In this document: piece after piece, positions 1 through 8,590 of the stretch
How positions within the stretch are numbered: the stretch's first letter is position 1
Layout: every line of letters begins with the position of its first letter
NCBI RefSeq assembly: GCF_022867865.1
Contig: NZ_JALIEC010000006.1
Coordinates: 248,001-312,000 of the forward strand
Direction of reading: 5' to 3'
DNA from: Phaeobacter sp. J2-8
GTDB lineage: Bacteria > Pseudomonadota > Alphaproteobacteria > Rhodobacterales > Rhodobacteraceae
Length of the DNA stretch: 64,000 bases
Notes under the pieces: generated by a model
Databases searched by the model: none
The model's input: the letters and a program-made list of their open reading frames with translations, nothing else
What the model was told of the DNA's origin: nothing
Position numbers and translations under genes: made by a program

Positions 1-1
1 G

Positions 2-607
2 GTGACCAAGGCCGAGGCCCGCGAGATTGCCATCGAAATGCTGGACAAGGTTGGTATCCCCGACCCCACCGGGCGCTACATGGCCTATCCGTTCGAGCTT
101 TCTGGTGGCATGCGGCAACGGGCGATGATCGCCATGGCGCTGTCCTGCCAACCCAGACTGTTGATCGCGGATGAACCGACCACCGCGCTGGATGTGACAA
201 CCCAGGCGCAGATCCTTGATCTGATCGCCGAGTTGAAAGAAGAGCTGAACATGGCGGTGATGCTGATCACCCATGATCTGGGCGTGGTGGCCGAGGTCGC
301 CGAAGACGTGGCGGTGATGTATATGGGCAAGGTGGTGGAATACGGCGACGTACACGACATCTTTGCCAATCCCCAGCACCCCTATACCCGTGCGCTCATG
401 GCCTCGATCCCACGTATCGGGGCCGAGCGCCGCGATCGTCTGCCTGCGATCCGGGGCATGGTGCCACATCCGCTGTCGCGGCCGTCGGGCTGTTCCTTCC
501 GGACAAGGTGCGACCACGCAATCCCCGGCGTCTGCGACCAGAGCGAACCCAAACTGCAGCCCGCGGCCCCACCAAATCAGCCTGTTTCCTGCATGATCAA
601 AAGGTGA
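2..607 (+). CDS. Dipeptide/oligopeptide-type ABC transporter ATPase (DppD/OppD-like), 5' partial
   Basis: This is the C-terminal part (about 200 residues) of an ATPase subunit that powers a Dpp/Opp-type peptide or solute importer at the inner membrane. The window opens inside the gene, so the GTG at base 2 is not the true start and Walker A lies off the edge. Visible are the ABC signature LSGGMRQR (residues 33-40), Walker [13 protein letters not shown] (53-64), the H-loop His in LITHDLG (about 91) and the Cys-containing C-terminal tail typical of OppD/DppD (CSFRTRC). The partner ATPase follows 4 bp downstream. The ligand cannot be told from an ATPase; the permeases and binding protein should lie to the left. 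Confidence 0.93.
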   Translation: MTKAEAREIAIEMLDKVGIPDPTGRYMAYPFELSGGMRQRAMIAMALSCQPRLLIADEPTTALDVTTQAQILDLIAELKEELNMAVMLITHDLGVVAEVAEDVAVMYMGKVVEYGDVHDIFANPQHPYTRALMASIPRIGAERRDRLPAIRGMVPHPLSRPSGCSFRTRCDHAIPGVCDQSEPKLQPAAPPNQPVSCMIKR

Positions 608-611
608 CGTC

Positions 612-1571
612 ATGACTGCCCCCCTTCTTTCTGTCGAAAACCTCGACATGGTCTTTGGCGGCAACAAGCGTGACGCCGGTGTGCGGGCGGTTGATGACGT
701 GTCTTTTGACGTGATGCGCGGCGAAACCTTTGGCATCGTTGGCGAAAGCGGATCGGGCAAAACCACGCTTGGCCGCTGTATCATGCGGATCATTGATCCG
801 ACCGCGGGCAAAGTGACCTATCGCCCGGATGACAGCGCGCCCGTGACCCTGACCGACCTCGACAAGGCCGAGCTGCGCAAACAATGGCAAAGCATTCGGA
901 TGATCTTTCAGGATCCGCAAAGCTCGCTCAACCCGCGCCTGCCGGTGATCGAACTGATCGGTCAGGCCCTGCGCAAATCCGAAGGTCTGACAGGCAAGGC
1001 ACTGGCCGAACGGGTGGCACAATTGCTGCAACAGGTCGGGCTGCGCCCCGAATTTCTGCATCGCTATCCCGGCGCGTTTTCCGGCGGGCAACGGCAGCGG
1101 ATCGGCATTGCCCGTGCGCTGGCCACCGGCCCGAAACTGGTGATCGCGGATGAGGCCGTATCGGCGCTGGACGTGTCGATCCAGGCGCAGACCCTGAACC
1201 TGCTTCAGGATTTGCAGGACGAATTCGACCTGACCTATATCTTTATCGCGCATGATCTGGCGGTGGTCGAACATATCTGTGACCGGGTGGCGGTGATGTA
1301 CCGTGGCCGCATCGTAGAGCTGGCCGACCGCGACACTCTTTTCCGCACCCCGGCCCATCCCTATACCCGCGAACTGCTCGAGGCGGTGCCGGTGCCCGAC
1401 CCTTCGCGCCGACGCGACCGCAAGAAAACCGTGCCCGTGCCGACCGGGGTGCAATCCGCAGGCTGTGCCTTTGCGCCGCGCTGTGCCCTGGCGACGGAAA
1501 TCTGCCGCAACCAGACGCCGCCAAAACGCAATGTCGGCGGCGCCGAGGTGTTATGTCATCATGTGACCTGA
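612..1571 (+). CDS. Dipeptide/oligopeptide-type ABC transporter ATPase (DppF/OppF-like)
   Basis: This is the second ATPase of the same importer, 319 residues, the usual length for DppF/OppF. Walker A GESGSGKTT is at residues 44-52, followed by a Q-loop (FQDPQSSLNPR), the signature FSGGQRQR and a Walker B reading LVIADEAVSALD, with Ala in place of the common Pro after Asp-Glu. The H-loop is AHDLAVV. The C-terminal Cys-rich tail (CAFAPRC) matches the OppF class. The ATG lies 4 bp after the stop of the preceding ATPase, so the two are surely co-transcribed. A GntR regulator begins about 50 bp downstream and may control this importer or the lactonase after it. Confidence 0.94.
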   Translation: MTAPLLSVENLDMVFGGNKRDAGVRAVDDVSFDVMRGETFGIVGESGSGKTTLGRCIMRIIDPTAGKVTYRPDDSAPVTLTDLDKAELRKQWQSIRMIFQDPQSSLNPRLPVIELIGQALRKSEGLTGKALAERVAQLLQQVGLRPEFLHRYPGAFSGGQRQRIGIARALATGPKLVIADEAVSALDVSIQAQTLNLLQDLQDEFDLTYIFIAHDLAVVEHICDRVAVMYRGRIVELADRDTLFRTPAHPYTRELLEAVPVPDPSRRRDRKKTVPVPTGVQSAGCAFAPRCALATEICRNQTPPKRNVGGAEVLCHHVT

Positions 1572-1598
1572 CGCTTGGATTGCCTTCGGTGAAAATGG

Positions 1599-1610
1599 TA
1601 TTATGATTGC
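1599..1610 (+). promoter_or_regulatory. Shared promoter/operator element, copy 1
   Basis: The 12-mer TATTATGATTGC lies 9 bp upstream of the GntR start at 1619 and recurs with one change at 2406..2417, upstream of the lactonase gene. TATTAT resembles a -10 box, with TTGGAT 18 bp before it, so this may be a promoter core shared by both genes, or a GntR operator. Only the sequence repeat is observed; the role is inferred. Confidence 0.35.
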
Positions 1611-1618
1611 GAGACCTA

Positions 1619-2377
1619 ATGAGGCAACGCATCGTGACAACACCTGACACCGAATGGCTGATCCCACAGTCGAATACATTGGCCCGGTCCCTGTCGGGGC
1701 AGGTGTCGAGCAAACTTGGTGAACGCATTCTGGATGGCCAGCTGGCCCCAGGCCAGTTGTTGCCGGATGAAAATGCGCTCTGCGATGAATTCGGCGTCAG
1801 CCGGACGGTGATCCGCGAAGCGGTCAAAATGCTGGTGGCCAAGGGCCTGTTGGAGGTGCGCCAGCGTATTGGCACCCGGGTGCAGGATGTGCGCAACTGG
1901 CAGATGCTGGATCGTGATGTCCTGATGTGGCACCAATCGCTGACCGTCGATGATGAGCGGCTTATGCAATTGATGGAACTGCGCCAATCCATCGAACCCA
2001 AGGCGGCCTTTCACGCGGCCACCCGGCACAATGATGACCAATTGGCCGCCATTCTTGCCGCCACGCTGCGCATGCAGGAACATGCCGCCGACAACAGCCG
2101 CTATGTGCTGGCCGATGCCACCTTTCATATCTCGGTACTGCGGGCCGCCAACAACCGCTATTTTAACTCGTTGGAAAATGCCATCTTCACCGGGCTCATG
2201 CTGTCCATCCGGCTGACCAACCCCGACGAAAAGCGTAATCGCAAATCCATCCCCCTGCACCAGACCATTGCCGAGGCGATCAAAAACCAGGATCCCGAAG
2301 CGGCCCAGGAACGCATGCGCGAACATCTGGCCGATTCCGCCTACCGCCTGTCGAAAACCGTCAAGACGCCGGAATAG
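1619..2377 (+). CDS. GntR-family (FadR/FCD subfamily) transcriptional regulator
   Basis: The protein has an N-terminal winged helix of GntR type (ENALCDEFGVSRTVIREAVKMLVAKGLLEVRQRIGTRV) and an all-helical FCD ligand domain in the C-terminal two thirds (DATFHISVLRAANN, and HQTIAEAIKNQDPEAAQERMREHL). About 250 residues is normal for the subfamily. I take the ATG at 1619; an in-frame TTG at 1607 would add four residues. FCD regulators of this kind usually repress sugar-acid catabolism. The next gene is a lactonase, and a 12-mer is shared by both upstream regions, so autoregulation plus control of the lactonase is a reasonable inference. The effector is unknown. Confidence 0.9.
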   Translation: MRQRIVTTPDTEWLIPQSNTLARSLSGQVSSKLGERILDGQLAPGQLLPDENALCDEFGVSRTVIREAVKMLVAKGLLEVRQRIGTRVQDVRNWQMLDRDVLMWHQSLTVDDERLMQLMELRQSIEPKAAFHAATRHNDDQLAAILAATLRMQEHAADNSRYVLADATFHISVLRAANNRYFNSLENAIFTGLMLSIRLTNPDEKRNRKSIPLHQTIAEAIKNQDPEAAQERMREHLADSAYRLSKTVKTPE

Positions 2378-2405
2378 CGATTGGCGGCCCTTGATCGGCC
2401 AAACA

Positions 2406-2417
2406 TATTATGATTAC
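2406..2417 (+). promoter_or_regulatory. Shared promoter/operator element, copy 2
   Basis: TATTATGATTAC, 34 bp upstream of the lactonase ATG, differs by one base from the element at 1599..1610. TTGGCG lies 19 bp before it as a possible -35 box. It lies in the 74-bp gap between the GntR stop and the lactonase start, so the lactonase may have its own promoter. Confidence 0.35.
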
Positions 2418-2451
2418 TGGACGGGCGTGACCACATCAGGATGCCCCTCCC

Positions 2452-3360
2452 ATGACCCAATCCCCGCCCGAGAGCCAAAGCCCCGTTTCCAACACCCCGA
2501 TTTGCCTTGGTGCCGTTGGCGCATTATGCGGCGAAAGCCCGGTTTGGGATCATCGCGCGGGTTGTTTGCGCTGGATCGACATCACCGCACAGCGCGTACA
2601 TGCCTATGACCCGGCAACCGAAACCACCACAACCCTTACCCTGCCGTATTTGGTCAGCTCCGTCTTGCTCGAACATGGCGGCGGCCTGCTTGTCACCACC
2701 GCGCGCGGCTTGGAACGGCTGGATCTGACCACCGGCCAGCTTGAATTTCTGCACAACCCGGAACCCGACCTTGCGGGCAATCGGCTGAACGACTGCAAGG
2801 CGGATCCATCGGGACACCTTTGCGCCGGCACGATGAGCGAGGGTGCCAAAGGCCCGACCGGCGCGCTCTATCAGTACGGATCAAACGGGCCAGAGCGGCT
2901 GGTGTCGGGATTGACCGTCAGCAATGGCCTCGGCTGGAGCCCGGATGCCCGGCATTTCTATTTGGTCGACAGCGCAAAGGGCGAAATAAATGCCTTTGAT
3001 CGTGATCCGCAATCCGGCGCCCTCTCGGCGCGGCGGCTGCTGGCATCCTATCCACTGGATCAGGGCAAACCCGACGGGCTCTGCGTCGATCAGGACGGCA
3101 ATCTCTGGGTGGCCTTCTGGGATGGCGCGCGGGTGGAATGCCTGTCGCCGGACGGCGCGCTGCGCCATGTCGTGCCCCTGCCGGTTCGCCGCCCGACAAG
3201 CTGCTGTTTTGGTGGTTCCGACCTGAAACGCCTCTATATCACCAGCGCCGCGATCGGTCTGGATGCGCCTGACCTCGACGGCGGTCTGTTTGCCCTGGAC
3301 CTTGATGTGGCGGGCCTTCCGACAAACGAAGTGCGCCTTGGCCCCCTGACCGACCTCTGA
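2452..3360 (+). CDS. SMP-30/gluconolactonase/LRE family lactonase
   Basis: A six-bladed beta-propeller hydrolase of the SMP-30 (regucalcin)/gluconolactonase family, expected to open a sugar lactone to the aldonic acid in the cytoplasm. The family's metal ligands are visible: Glu28 in CGESPVW, Asn in RLNDCKADPSGHL (the 110s), Asn in TVSNGLGWSPD and Asp in KPDGLCVDQDGN. It has no signal peptide, and 302 residues is the family's usual length. It follows a GntR regulator on the same strand, suggesting a sugar-acid pathway, but no dehydrogenase or dehydratase sits beside it, so the substrate cannot be named. Confidence 0.92.
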   Translation: MTQSPPESQSPVSNTPICLGAVGALCGESPVWDHRAGCLRWIDITAQRVHAYDPATETTTTLTLPYLVSSVLLEHGGGLLVTTARGLERLDLTTGQLEFLHNPEPDLAGNRLNDCKADPSGHLCAGTMSEGAKGPTGALYQYGSNGPERLVSGLTVSNGLGWSPDARHFYLVDSAKGEINAFDRDPQSGALSARRLLASYPLDQGKPDGLCVDQDGNLWVAFWDGARVECLSPDGALRHVVPLPVRRPTSCCFGGSDLKRLYITSAAIGLDAPDLDGGLFALDLDVAGLPTNEVRLGPLTDL

Positions 3361-3405
3361 ACACCATCCCCGGATACGCGCGGCACCTGATACGCGCTAC
3401 CTGAT

Positions 3406-3434
3406 ACGGCCGGACATCCTGAACATCCGGCCGT
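3406..3434 (+). terminator. Hairpin terminator after the lactonase gene
   Basis: ACGGCCGGA and TCCGGCCGT form a perfect 9-bp stem around an 11-nt loop between two convergent genes (lactonase on +, sulfatase on -). The sequence just after it on + is GTCATTT, a weak T-run. Upstream, a phrase like ACCTGATACG occurs twice (near 3385 and 3400), a small imperfect direct repeat. Confidence 0.55.
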
Positions 3435-3491
3435 GTCATTTGGGTCAGATCAGATACGCATCGCGATGATATTTGTCGCGATTTTCACTGT

Positions 3492-5018
3492 TTAGTGCCA
3501 ACCGACGCGTTCTGCGCGGGGGATGATGGTGTTTGCGCGGCTGTGGATCATGTCCATGTGGCTGCGGCGGATGGGGGCTGCGGCGGGGTCGTCGAACAGG
3601 TTGACCATTTCGGTCGGGTCTTCCTGCATGTCATAGAGCTCGCCCGTGTCGGTGTTCAGATCGACCGACATGCGATAGCGCGCGCTGCGCACGGTGCGCA
3701 GGTCCAGATCCACGGCGCTGCGTTTGGCGTCGACCTCGAATTCGCTGAGCGCGAATTCCCGGCTGTCCTCGCCATTGATCAGCCCGATCCACGAGGTGCC
3801 ATTGTCCTCTTCGACCGTCAGCCCGCAAAGCTCGGCCAATGTCTGGCGGATGTCGATCGTCGACACCGGCGCATCAATCACCTGATCGCCCTTGATGCCG
3901 GGACCACAGATCAGACAGGGCACCCGCAGCAGCCCATCATAGAGCATCGGCCCCTTCAGCAAGAGCCCGTGATCGCCCATCCATTCACCATGATCCGAGA
4001 TGAAGACAATGATGGTGTTGTCCAGCTCGCCCCTGGCCTCCAGCGTGTCCAGAATCCGGCCGACCTGGGCATCCACCGCCGAGATCATGCCGAAATAGAT
4101 CGCCGTGATCTCGCGCATTGCCGCTTCGGACATGTCACCGCGGTTGCCCCAATCGGTGCCGCCCGCATTATGTTCCGCGCCCTGCTTGATCTTTTCGCGA
4201 CCCTCCATAAAGGCGCCATGCCACCAGGGCCGGTTTTCAAGGTCAAGATCCGGGCATTTCGTGATCTCGACCGCATCGGGATCATACATGTCACACCAGG
4301 GTTTCGGCGCCAGAAACGGCGGGTGCGGATCGGGAAAGGACACCCAGGCAAACAGCGGCTTGTCGCCCTGATCCTCCAGCATTTCAATGGCGCGGTCGCC
4401 AATCCACGGCGTCGAATGATATTCCGCGTCCAGCGCCGAGCGCCAGGCCTGAAAGTTGCGCGTCTCGGGCGGCAGATGTTCCTTGGCCAGATCCCAGCGC
4501 GCCCGCCCCTGACCATCCTGATCCAGCCAGTTTTCATAATGCAGCGTTTCCGGCGCGTCATACCATTTGGTGTGGTGATGCGGGCGCAGCATCATTTGCA
4601 CATTGTCGAAGCCGAAATAGCTGCCGCTCCAATCCGCCGGATAATCCTTGGCGCTGGAATAACATTCCGGCCGCCCCGTCGGGGCAAAGGTTTGCTGGCT
4701 CGACAGATGCGCCTTGCCGATGAAATGCGTGTCATAGCCGGCACTGGCCAGCATCCCCGCCAGCCCCTGCTCTCCAAAGCCATAATCCAGATCCCGGCCA
4801 TTGTCGCGCACGCCGGTGCTATAGGGCAGCTTGCCCGTCAGGATCGAGGCCCGCGCCGGTTGGCACATCGGATGCGGCGTGATGCATTTCGAAAACCGGG
4901 TGCCCAACTGGCCAATCCGGTCAATCGCCGGCGTCTTCACCCCGCGCCCTTCGGGGCCGATACAATCGCCGCGCTGCTGGTCGGTCGAAATCAGAATGAT
5001 GTTTGGTTTGCGTGTCAC
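3492..5018 (-). CDS. Sulfatase (type I, formylglycine-dependent)
   Basis: A cytoplasmic-looking type I sulfatase of the alkaline phosphatase superfamily, about 508 residues, that should hydrolyse a sulfate ester. The maturation motif CQPAR (in PHPMCQPARASILTGK) carries the Cys converted to formylglycine. The N-terminal metal-binding Asp is in STDQQRGD, and the second metal site is in FISDHGEWMGDHGL. It resembles choline-sulfatase/arylsulfatase-like enzymes of marine bacteria, but the substrate is not readable. I prefer the GTG at 5018 because AAGGGG sits just upstream; an ATG at 5048 would add ten residues. A GntR gene is divergently transcribed and is the obvious candidate regulator. Confidence 0.92.
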   Translation of the reverse strand: MTRKPNIILISTDQQRGDCIGPEGRGVKTPAIDRIGQLGTRFSKCITPHPMCQPARASILTGKLPYSTGVRDNGRDLDYGFGEQGLAGMLASAGYDTHFIGKAHLSSQQTFAPTGRPECYSSAKDYPADWSGSYFGFDNVQMMLRPHHHTKWYDAPETLHYENWLDQDGQGRARWDLAKEHLPPETRNFQAWRSALDAEYHSTPWIGDRAIEMLEDQGDKPLFAWVSFPDPHPPFLAPKPWCDMYDPDAVEITKCPDLDLENRPWWHGAFMEGREKIKQGAEHNAGGTDWGNRGDMSEAAMREITAIYFGMISAVDAQVGRILDTLEARGELDNTIIVFISDHGEWMGDHGLLLKGPMLYDGLLRVPCLICGPGIKGDQVIDAPVSTIDIRQTLAELCGLTVEEDNGTSWIGLINGEDSREFALSEFEVDAKRSAVDLDLRTVRSARYRMSVDLNTDTGELYDMQEDPTEMVNLFDDPAAAPIRRSHMDMIHSRANTIIPRAERVGWH

Positions 5019-5070
5019 AGGCGGCCCCTTTTGCGTTCCGAACGGCATTGCACACTAAAGATCAACTTTA

Positions 5071-5099
5071 ATACATGATACTGTGTGTAGTATGTATGT
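5071..5099. promoter_or_regulatory. Inverted repeat between sulfatase and GntR genes (candidate operator)
   Basis: ATACT and AGTAT (5078..5082 and 5089..5093) form a perfect inverted repeat around GTGTGT, with partly symmetric flanks (TACATG and GTATGT). It lies 30 bp upstream of the sulfatase ATG, in the intergenic region shared with the divergent GntR gene. It is a candidate operator or overlapping promoter; binding is inferred only. Confidence 0.35.
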
Positions 5100-5294
5100 G
5101 ACGATATCTGCCTATTCTGTCAACGATTGCCTTGTCGCGCGCATTCATAATATGTTTCAAAACGGCATAAGCGGCCCAATCCGCCACCCGCACCAGCGCA
5201 TTTGTACAAATCACCGGGTTATGATACACGATCTGAACCGCCCCCGAAAACTCCGCGATTGCCCCCGATATCGCGCAACACGACATGGCCCAGG

Positions 5295-5999
5295 ATGACA
5301 GCTTCGAACCTTCCCCTTACGATCAGCGTGGTGACCGAAGACGATGATCCCGGCAGCAACACGATCTTTCACCAGATCCGCCACGAAATCCTGGCCGGAG
5401 AGCTGGACAACAACGAACGGCTGAAAGTCAGCGATCTGGCCAAGCGGTTCGGCGTGTCGACCAACCCGGTGCGCGAAGCATTGCAACAGCTGCGCGGCGA
5501 GGGGCTGGTGTATTTCGTGCCAAATCAGGGGGCGCGCGTGCGCTCTATCGACACCGATTTCGTCCGCGACGTCAGCGAGGTCGGCCAGCAGCTGGAACCC
5601 TATCTGGTGCGCTATTTCGTCGAAACCGTCAGCCAGGAAGACATCGACCAGCTGGTGCGGATCCAGGACGAGATCGAATTCCTCAACTTTGCCGACAAAC
5701 AGGCCCACGCCAGGCTCGACAAACAATTCCACATGACGATGTACCAGAACCACTACAATCGCGTCGCCTTCAAGCTCTGGCAACAACACCGCGAAATCCT
5801 CTGGGCAATCTCGACCCGCGTCCCCGTCTCCATCGGCCGCCGCGACGCCATCTTCGCCGAACACCGCGCCCTGATCGACTGCATCCGAAAACAAGACGCC
5901 GACGCAACCGCAAAAACCCTCTACAAACACGTCTCCGACGCAGGACAACACCTCGTCGACAAACTCAGCATCAAACAACGCGGAAACAAAGACAGGTAG
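5295..5999 (+). CDS. GntR-family (FCD) transcriptional regulator, divergent from sulfatase
   Basis: A GntR regulator of about 234 residues. The winged helix spans roughly residues 20-85 (HQIRHEILAGELDNNERLKVSDLAKRFGVSTNPVREALQQLRGEGLV), followed by an FCD domain ending near IFAEHRALIDCIRKQDADAT. The ATG at 5295 is the best start by domain limits; the frame is open upstream to 5202, but those residues are not part of the family. It is divergent from the sulfatase with about 250 bp between, and on the same strand as the MFS gene after it. It probably controls sulfatase and permease in response to the sulfate ester or its product. Confidence 0.88.
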   Translation: MTASNLPLTISVVTEDDDPGSNTIFHQIRHEILAGELDNNERLKVSDLAKRFGVSTNPVREALQQLRGEGLVYFVPNQGARVRSIDTDFVRDVSEVGQQLEPYLVRYFVETVSQEDIDQLVRIQDEIEFLNFADKQAHARLDKQFHMTMYQNHYNRVAFKLWQQHREILWAISTRVPVSIGRRDAIFAEHRALIDCIRKQDADATAKTLYKHVSDAGQHLVDKLSIKQRGNKDR

Positions 6000-6121
6000 A
6001 GCGACGACGCACCGCCAGCCGGTTGCTGTTTGTAAGTCACCACGTACTTTTGTAAGCCCGACACAGGGGCGCGCCGGGATCGGTCCGGGCCATGCGCCGA
6101 TCTAGCACGGGCACACATCAC

Positions 6122-7360
6122 ATGAGCGAAACACTGTCGGGCCAACCCAAGGCCTCTGGCCGCCCGGAATGGGTCAACGCGCTTGTCCTGATGACCCTGG
6201 TTCAGGTTGCGGCCACGTTAAGCATCCTGGCATTGACGGCGCTCGCCCCCGAGGTTGCAGCGTCGTTGGGCATCGGCGCGCATTGGATCGGCTATCAGAT
6301 CAGCCTGATCTATTTTGCCGGCGTCTTTGCCTCGGCGGTGGCCGGGACCGTGGTCGAAACCTTTCAGGCAGAGCGCGTGGTGGTGTTCGAAATGGGCGCC
6401 TTTGCGGCGGGGCTGTTGCTTGTCGCCAGCGCCAATCCCGCGCTGATGGTGGTCGGATCGGTGATGTTCGGCATCTGTTACGGGCTGAACAACCCCGCCT
6501 CGTCCGAGATCCTGAACCGCACGGCGCGCGGCGGGCGGCATTCGCTTATCTTTTCGATCAAACAGACCGGGGTGCCGCTGGGGGCGGTGCTGGCCTCGGT
6601 CACATTGCCCGCATTGGCCCTTGTCTTTCATGGTCAGGGCGCTGGCTGGCAATGGGCCCTGGTGGCTGCGGCGGCCCTGCCATTCGGCCTTATGCTCTGG
6701 TCCTGGCGGCGGTTCCACTTTGCGCCTGTCCAGCCCCTGACCGGGCGGGGCAACCCGTTTCGGCGCGCATTGCACGATCAGGTCGCGCTTTACCAAAACG
6801 GCCGGCTGCGCACCCTGGCGGTGCTTGGCGGGTTGTATTCCGCCCTGCAACTGGTGGCGACGGCCTTTACCGTGGTGATGCTGGTGGAACATGGCTGGTC
6901 GCTGGTGGCCGCCGGGGCCGTGGCGGCGGGCCTGCAAATGGCCGGCGCGGTGGGCCGCATCAGCTGGGGTCTGGCCGCCGACCGGTTGGGCGGGTTTCGC
7001 ACCCTCGGCGTGATCGGGCTTTTGGCGGGCATGATCATGTGCGCCCTCGGCTGGATCGCGGTGATGCCCGGCTGGCTTCAGGTTGTGTTGCTGGTGGCGC
7101 TTGGCACCGTGGCCACCGGATGGAATGGCGTTTTCCTCGCGGCGGCGGCGCGGACCGCACCGGCCGGCAAGGTCGGCGCCAATACCGGGGCGCTGCTGGT
7201 CTATACCTTCATCGGGGTGATCATCGGCCCCTCGGTCTTTGCCCTGGTCTACAATCTGGTTGGCACATACGAACAATGCTTCCTGCTGTTTTCGCCTGTC
7301 GGGCTGATCGGGGCGGTGCTTTCGTTCCGGCGGGCGGCCGAGGGACGCGCCCCAAAGTGA
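6122..7360 (+). CDS. MFS transporter
   Basis: A major facilitator superfamily permease of about 412 residues with twelve predicted hydrophobic segments, starting VNALVLMTLVQVAATLSILA. It has the loop 2-3 region of the YbfB/CynX-like group (ETFQAERVVVFEMGAFAAG). The ATG at 6122 is chosen because it falls directly before the first conserved segment; an upstream in-frame ATG at 6092 would add ten residues of no apparent function. It follows the GntR gene by about 120 bp on the same strand and may import the sulfatase substrate or export a product; the substrate is unknown. Confidence 0.88.
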   Translation: MSETLSGQPKASGRPEWVNALVLMTLVQVAATLSILALTALAPEVAASLGIGAHWIGYQISLIYFAGVFASAVAGTVVETFQAERVVVFEMGAFAAGLLLVASANPALMVVGSVMFGICYGLNNPASSEILNRTARGGRHSLIFSIKQTGVPLGAVLASVTLPALALVFHGQGAGWQWALVAAAALPFGLMLWSWRRFHFAPVQPLTGRGNPFRRALHDQVALYQNGRLRTLAVLGGLYSALQLVATAFTVVMLVEHGWSLVAAGAVAAGLQMAGAVGRISWGLAADRLGGFRTLGVIGLLAGMIMCALGWIAVMPGWLQVVLLVALGTVATGWNGVFLAAAARTAPAGKVGANTGALLVYTFIGVIIGPSVFALVYNLVGTYEQCFLLFSPVGLIGAVLSFRRAAEGRAPK

Positions 7361-7493
7361 CCCGCGGCGGGTTTTGCGATACACATAACGCCCAGATCAT
7401 GGGCATCTGCACAATAATTAACCCACCCCCCCGTGCATCACATTTTTGCGCAGCGCAGACCCGCCAAAACCGGCGGCCTGACACACCAGGGAC

Positions 7494-8360
7494 TTATGCC
7501 GCCAGTGGCATGCGAAACTGGCTGATCCAATAGTCATACAGCTTGTCGTTCGCGGGGGTTCTCATCGCCGCATTTCGATACAGCTGAAGATCAATTGGCG
7601 GCAGCTCCGGCAGGCCGGAAATCTGCGCCAGATCGCGACCTTTGTTATACAAGACATCGGGCGTGCGCACCGCAATCCCCAGCCCGGCCTCGGCCGCGGC
7701 GGTCACACATGCCATGCTGGGGCTGGACAGCCGGATATCCCAGGATCGCCCCATATCCGACAGCGCCTGAAAGGCGGTTTTGCGGAACTGGCAGGGGCCA
7801 TCAACAACCACCATCGGGATCGGGTCATTGGGCGACAGCGCGGTGCCGGCCTTGCCGATCCACACCATCTCTGATCGCCGCAACAACGTGCCGGGGCCGG
7901 AATGGTCGTTGTTAAAGGCAATCACTTGATCCAAATCACCTTTTTCCAACATTTCAAGCAGGAACTGACTGCGTTCGACCACCACATCAATGCGGATATT
8001 CGCGAATTTTTCGGCAAAGGATGACAGCGCACGGGGAAAGAAATCCTCGGCAAAATCCTGCACGATGCCCAGCCGGATTTTGCCGGACAATTGATCCGCA
8101 TTGGCCAGACGAAGCGCGGCATCATTCTGGGCCAGGATCGCGCGGGCATGTTCGAAAAAATCAATGCCCGCGGCGGTCACAACCCGGTTGCGGCCATCCT
8201 TGCGGAACAGCTGCACGCCGACCTGACTTTGCAATCGATCCATCTGCAAACTGATCGCCGGGGCGGTGCGCCCGACCTCTCCTGCGGCGCGGGCAAAGCT
8301 GCCCTGCTCGACGATCGACACAAAGGATCTGAGACAGTCCATGCTAAGGTTCACGTTCAT
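7494..8360 (-). CDS. LysR-family transcriptional regulator
   Basis: A LysR-type regulator of 288 residues: N-terminal winged helix (MDCLRSFVSIVEQGSFARAA, then the recognition helix around TAPAISLQMDRLQ) and a two-lobed periplasmic-binding-like effector domain. The ATG at 8360 has AGGGA upstream; a TTG two codons earlier is also possible. It is divergent from the TRAP transporter operon starting at 8591, the usual LysR arrangement, and a long inverted repeat lies between them. It is likely the activator of the TRAP/hydrolase operon, with the imported compound or an intermediate as inducer. Confidence 0.92.
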   Translation of the reverse strand: MNVNLSMDCLRSFVSIVEQGSFARAAGEVGRTAPAISLQMDRLQSQVGVQLFRKDGRNRVVTAAGIDFFEHARAILAQNDAALRLANADQLSGKIRLGIVQDFAEDFFPRALSSFAEKFANIRIDVVVERSQFLLEMLEKGDLDQVIAFNNDHSGPGTLLRRSEMVWIGKAGTALSPNDPIPMVVVDGPCQFRKTAFQALSDMGRSWDIRLSSPSMACVTAAAEAGLGIAVRTPDVLYNKGRDLAQISGLPELPPIDLQLYRNAAMRTPANDKLYDYWISQFRMPLAA

Positions 8361-8379
8361 TTTCAAATTCCCTGATCAC

Positions 8380-8443
8380 GGCCATTAGATAAGTAAATTT
8401 AACCTTTACCCAGAATATAATCAACTTGTTTTACCTAATGGCC
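8380..8443. promoter_or_regulatory. Long-spaced inverted repeat, candidate LysR binding region
   Basis: GGCCATTAG (8380..8388) and CTAATGGCC (8435..8443) are perfect inverted copies 55 bp apart, and the match continues imperfectly inward. The AT-rich stretch between them can hold the divergent promoters. The spacing fits a LysR tetramer contacting recognition and activation sites. This is the only strong symmetry seen in the 230-bp gap; LysR binding is inferred. Confidence 0.5.
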
Positions 8444-8590
8444 CATGGCCCCATGATCTCCATCGCTGCAACCCGCCAAGGGTGAAGCAACGTAATGGGT
8501 CCAAAAACCCGCCAAACCGTTTCAGGTTACGCCGCTGTGAAAATCGCGGTTGTGACCATATGAAGCGCAACCAACAGGTAAGGAAATGAA

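Noticed and set aside
597-1454. Long open frame opposite the DppF-like ATPase
   Set aside because: It mirrors the codon structure of the real gene in a high-GC genome; there is no ribosome site and the protein is of low complexity and matches no family.
3495-5078. 527-codon open frame opposite the sulfatase
   Set aside because: Antisense shadow of the sulfatase, whose formylglycine motif and family features settle the strand.
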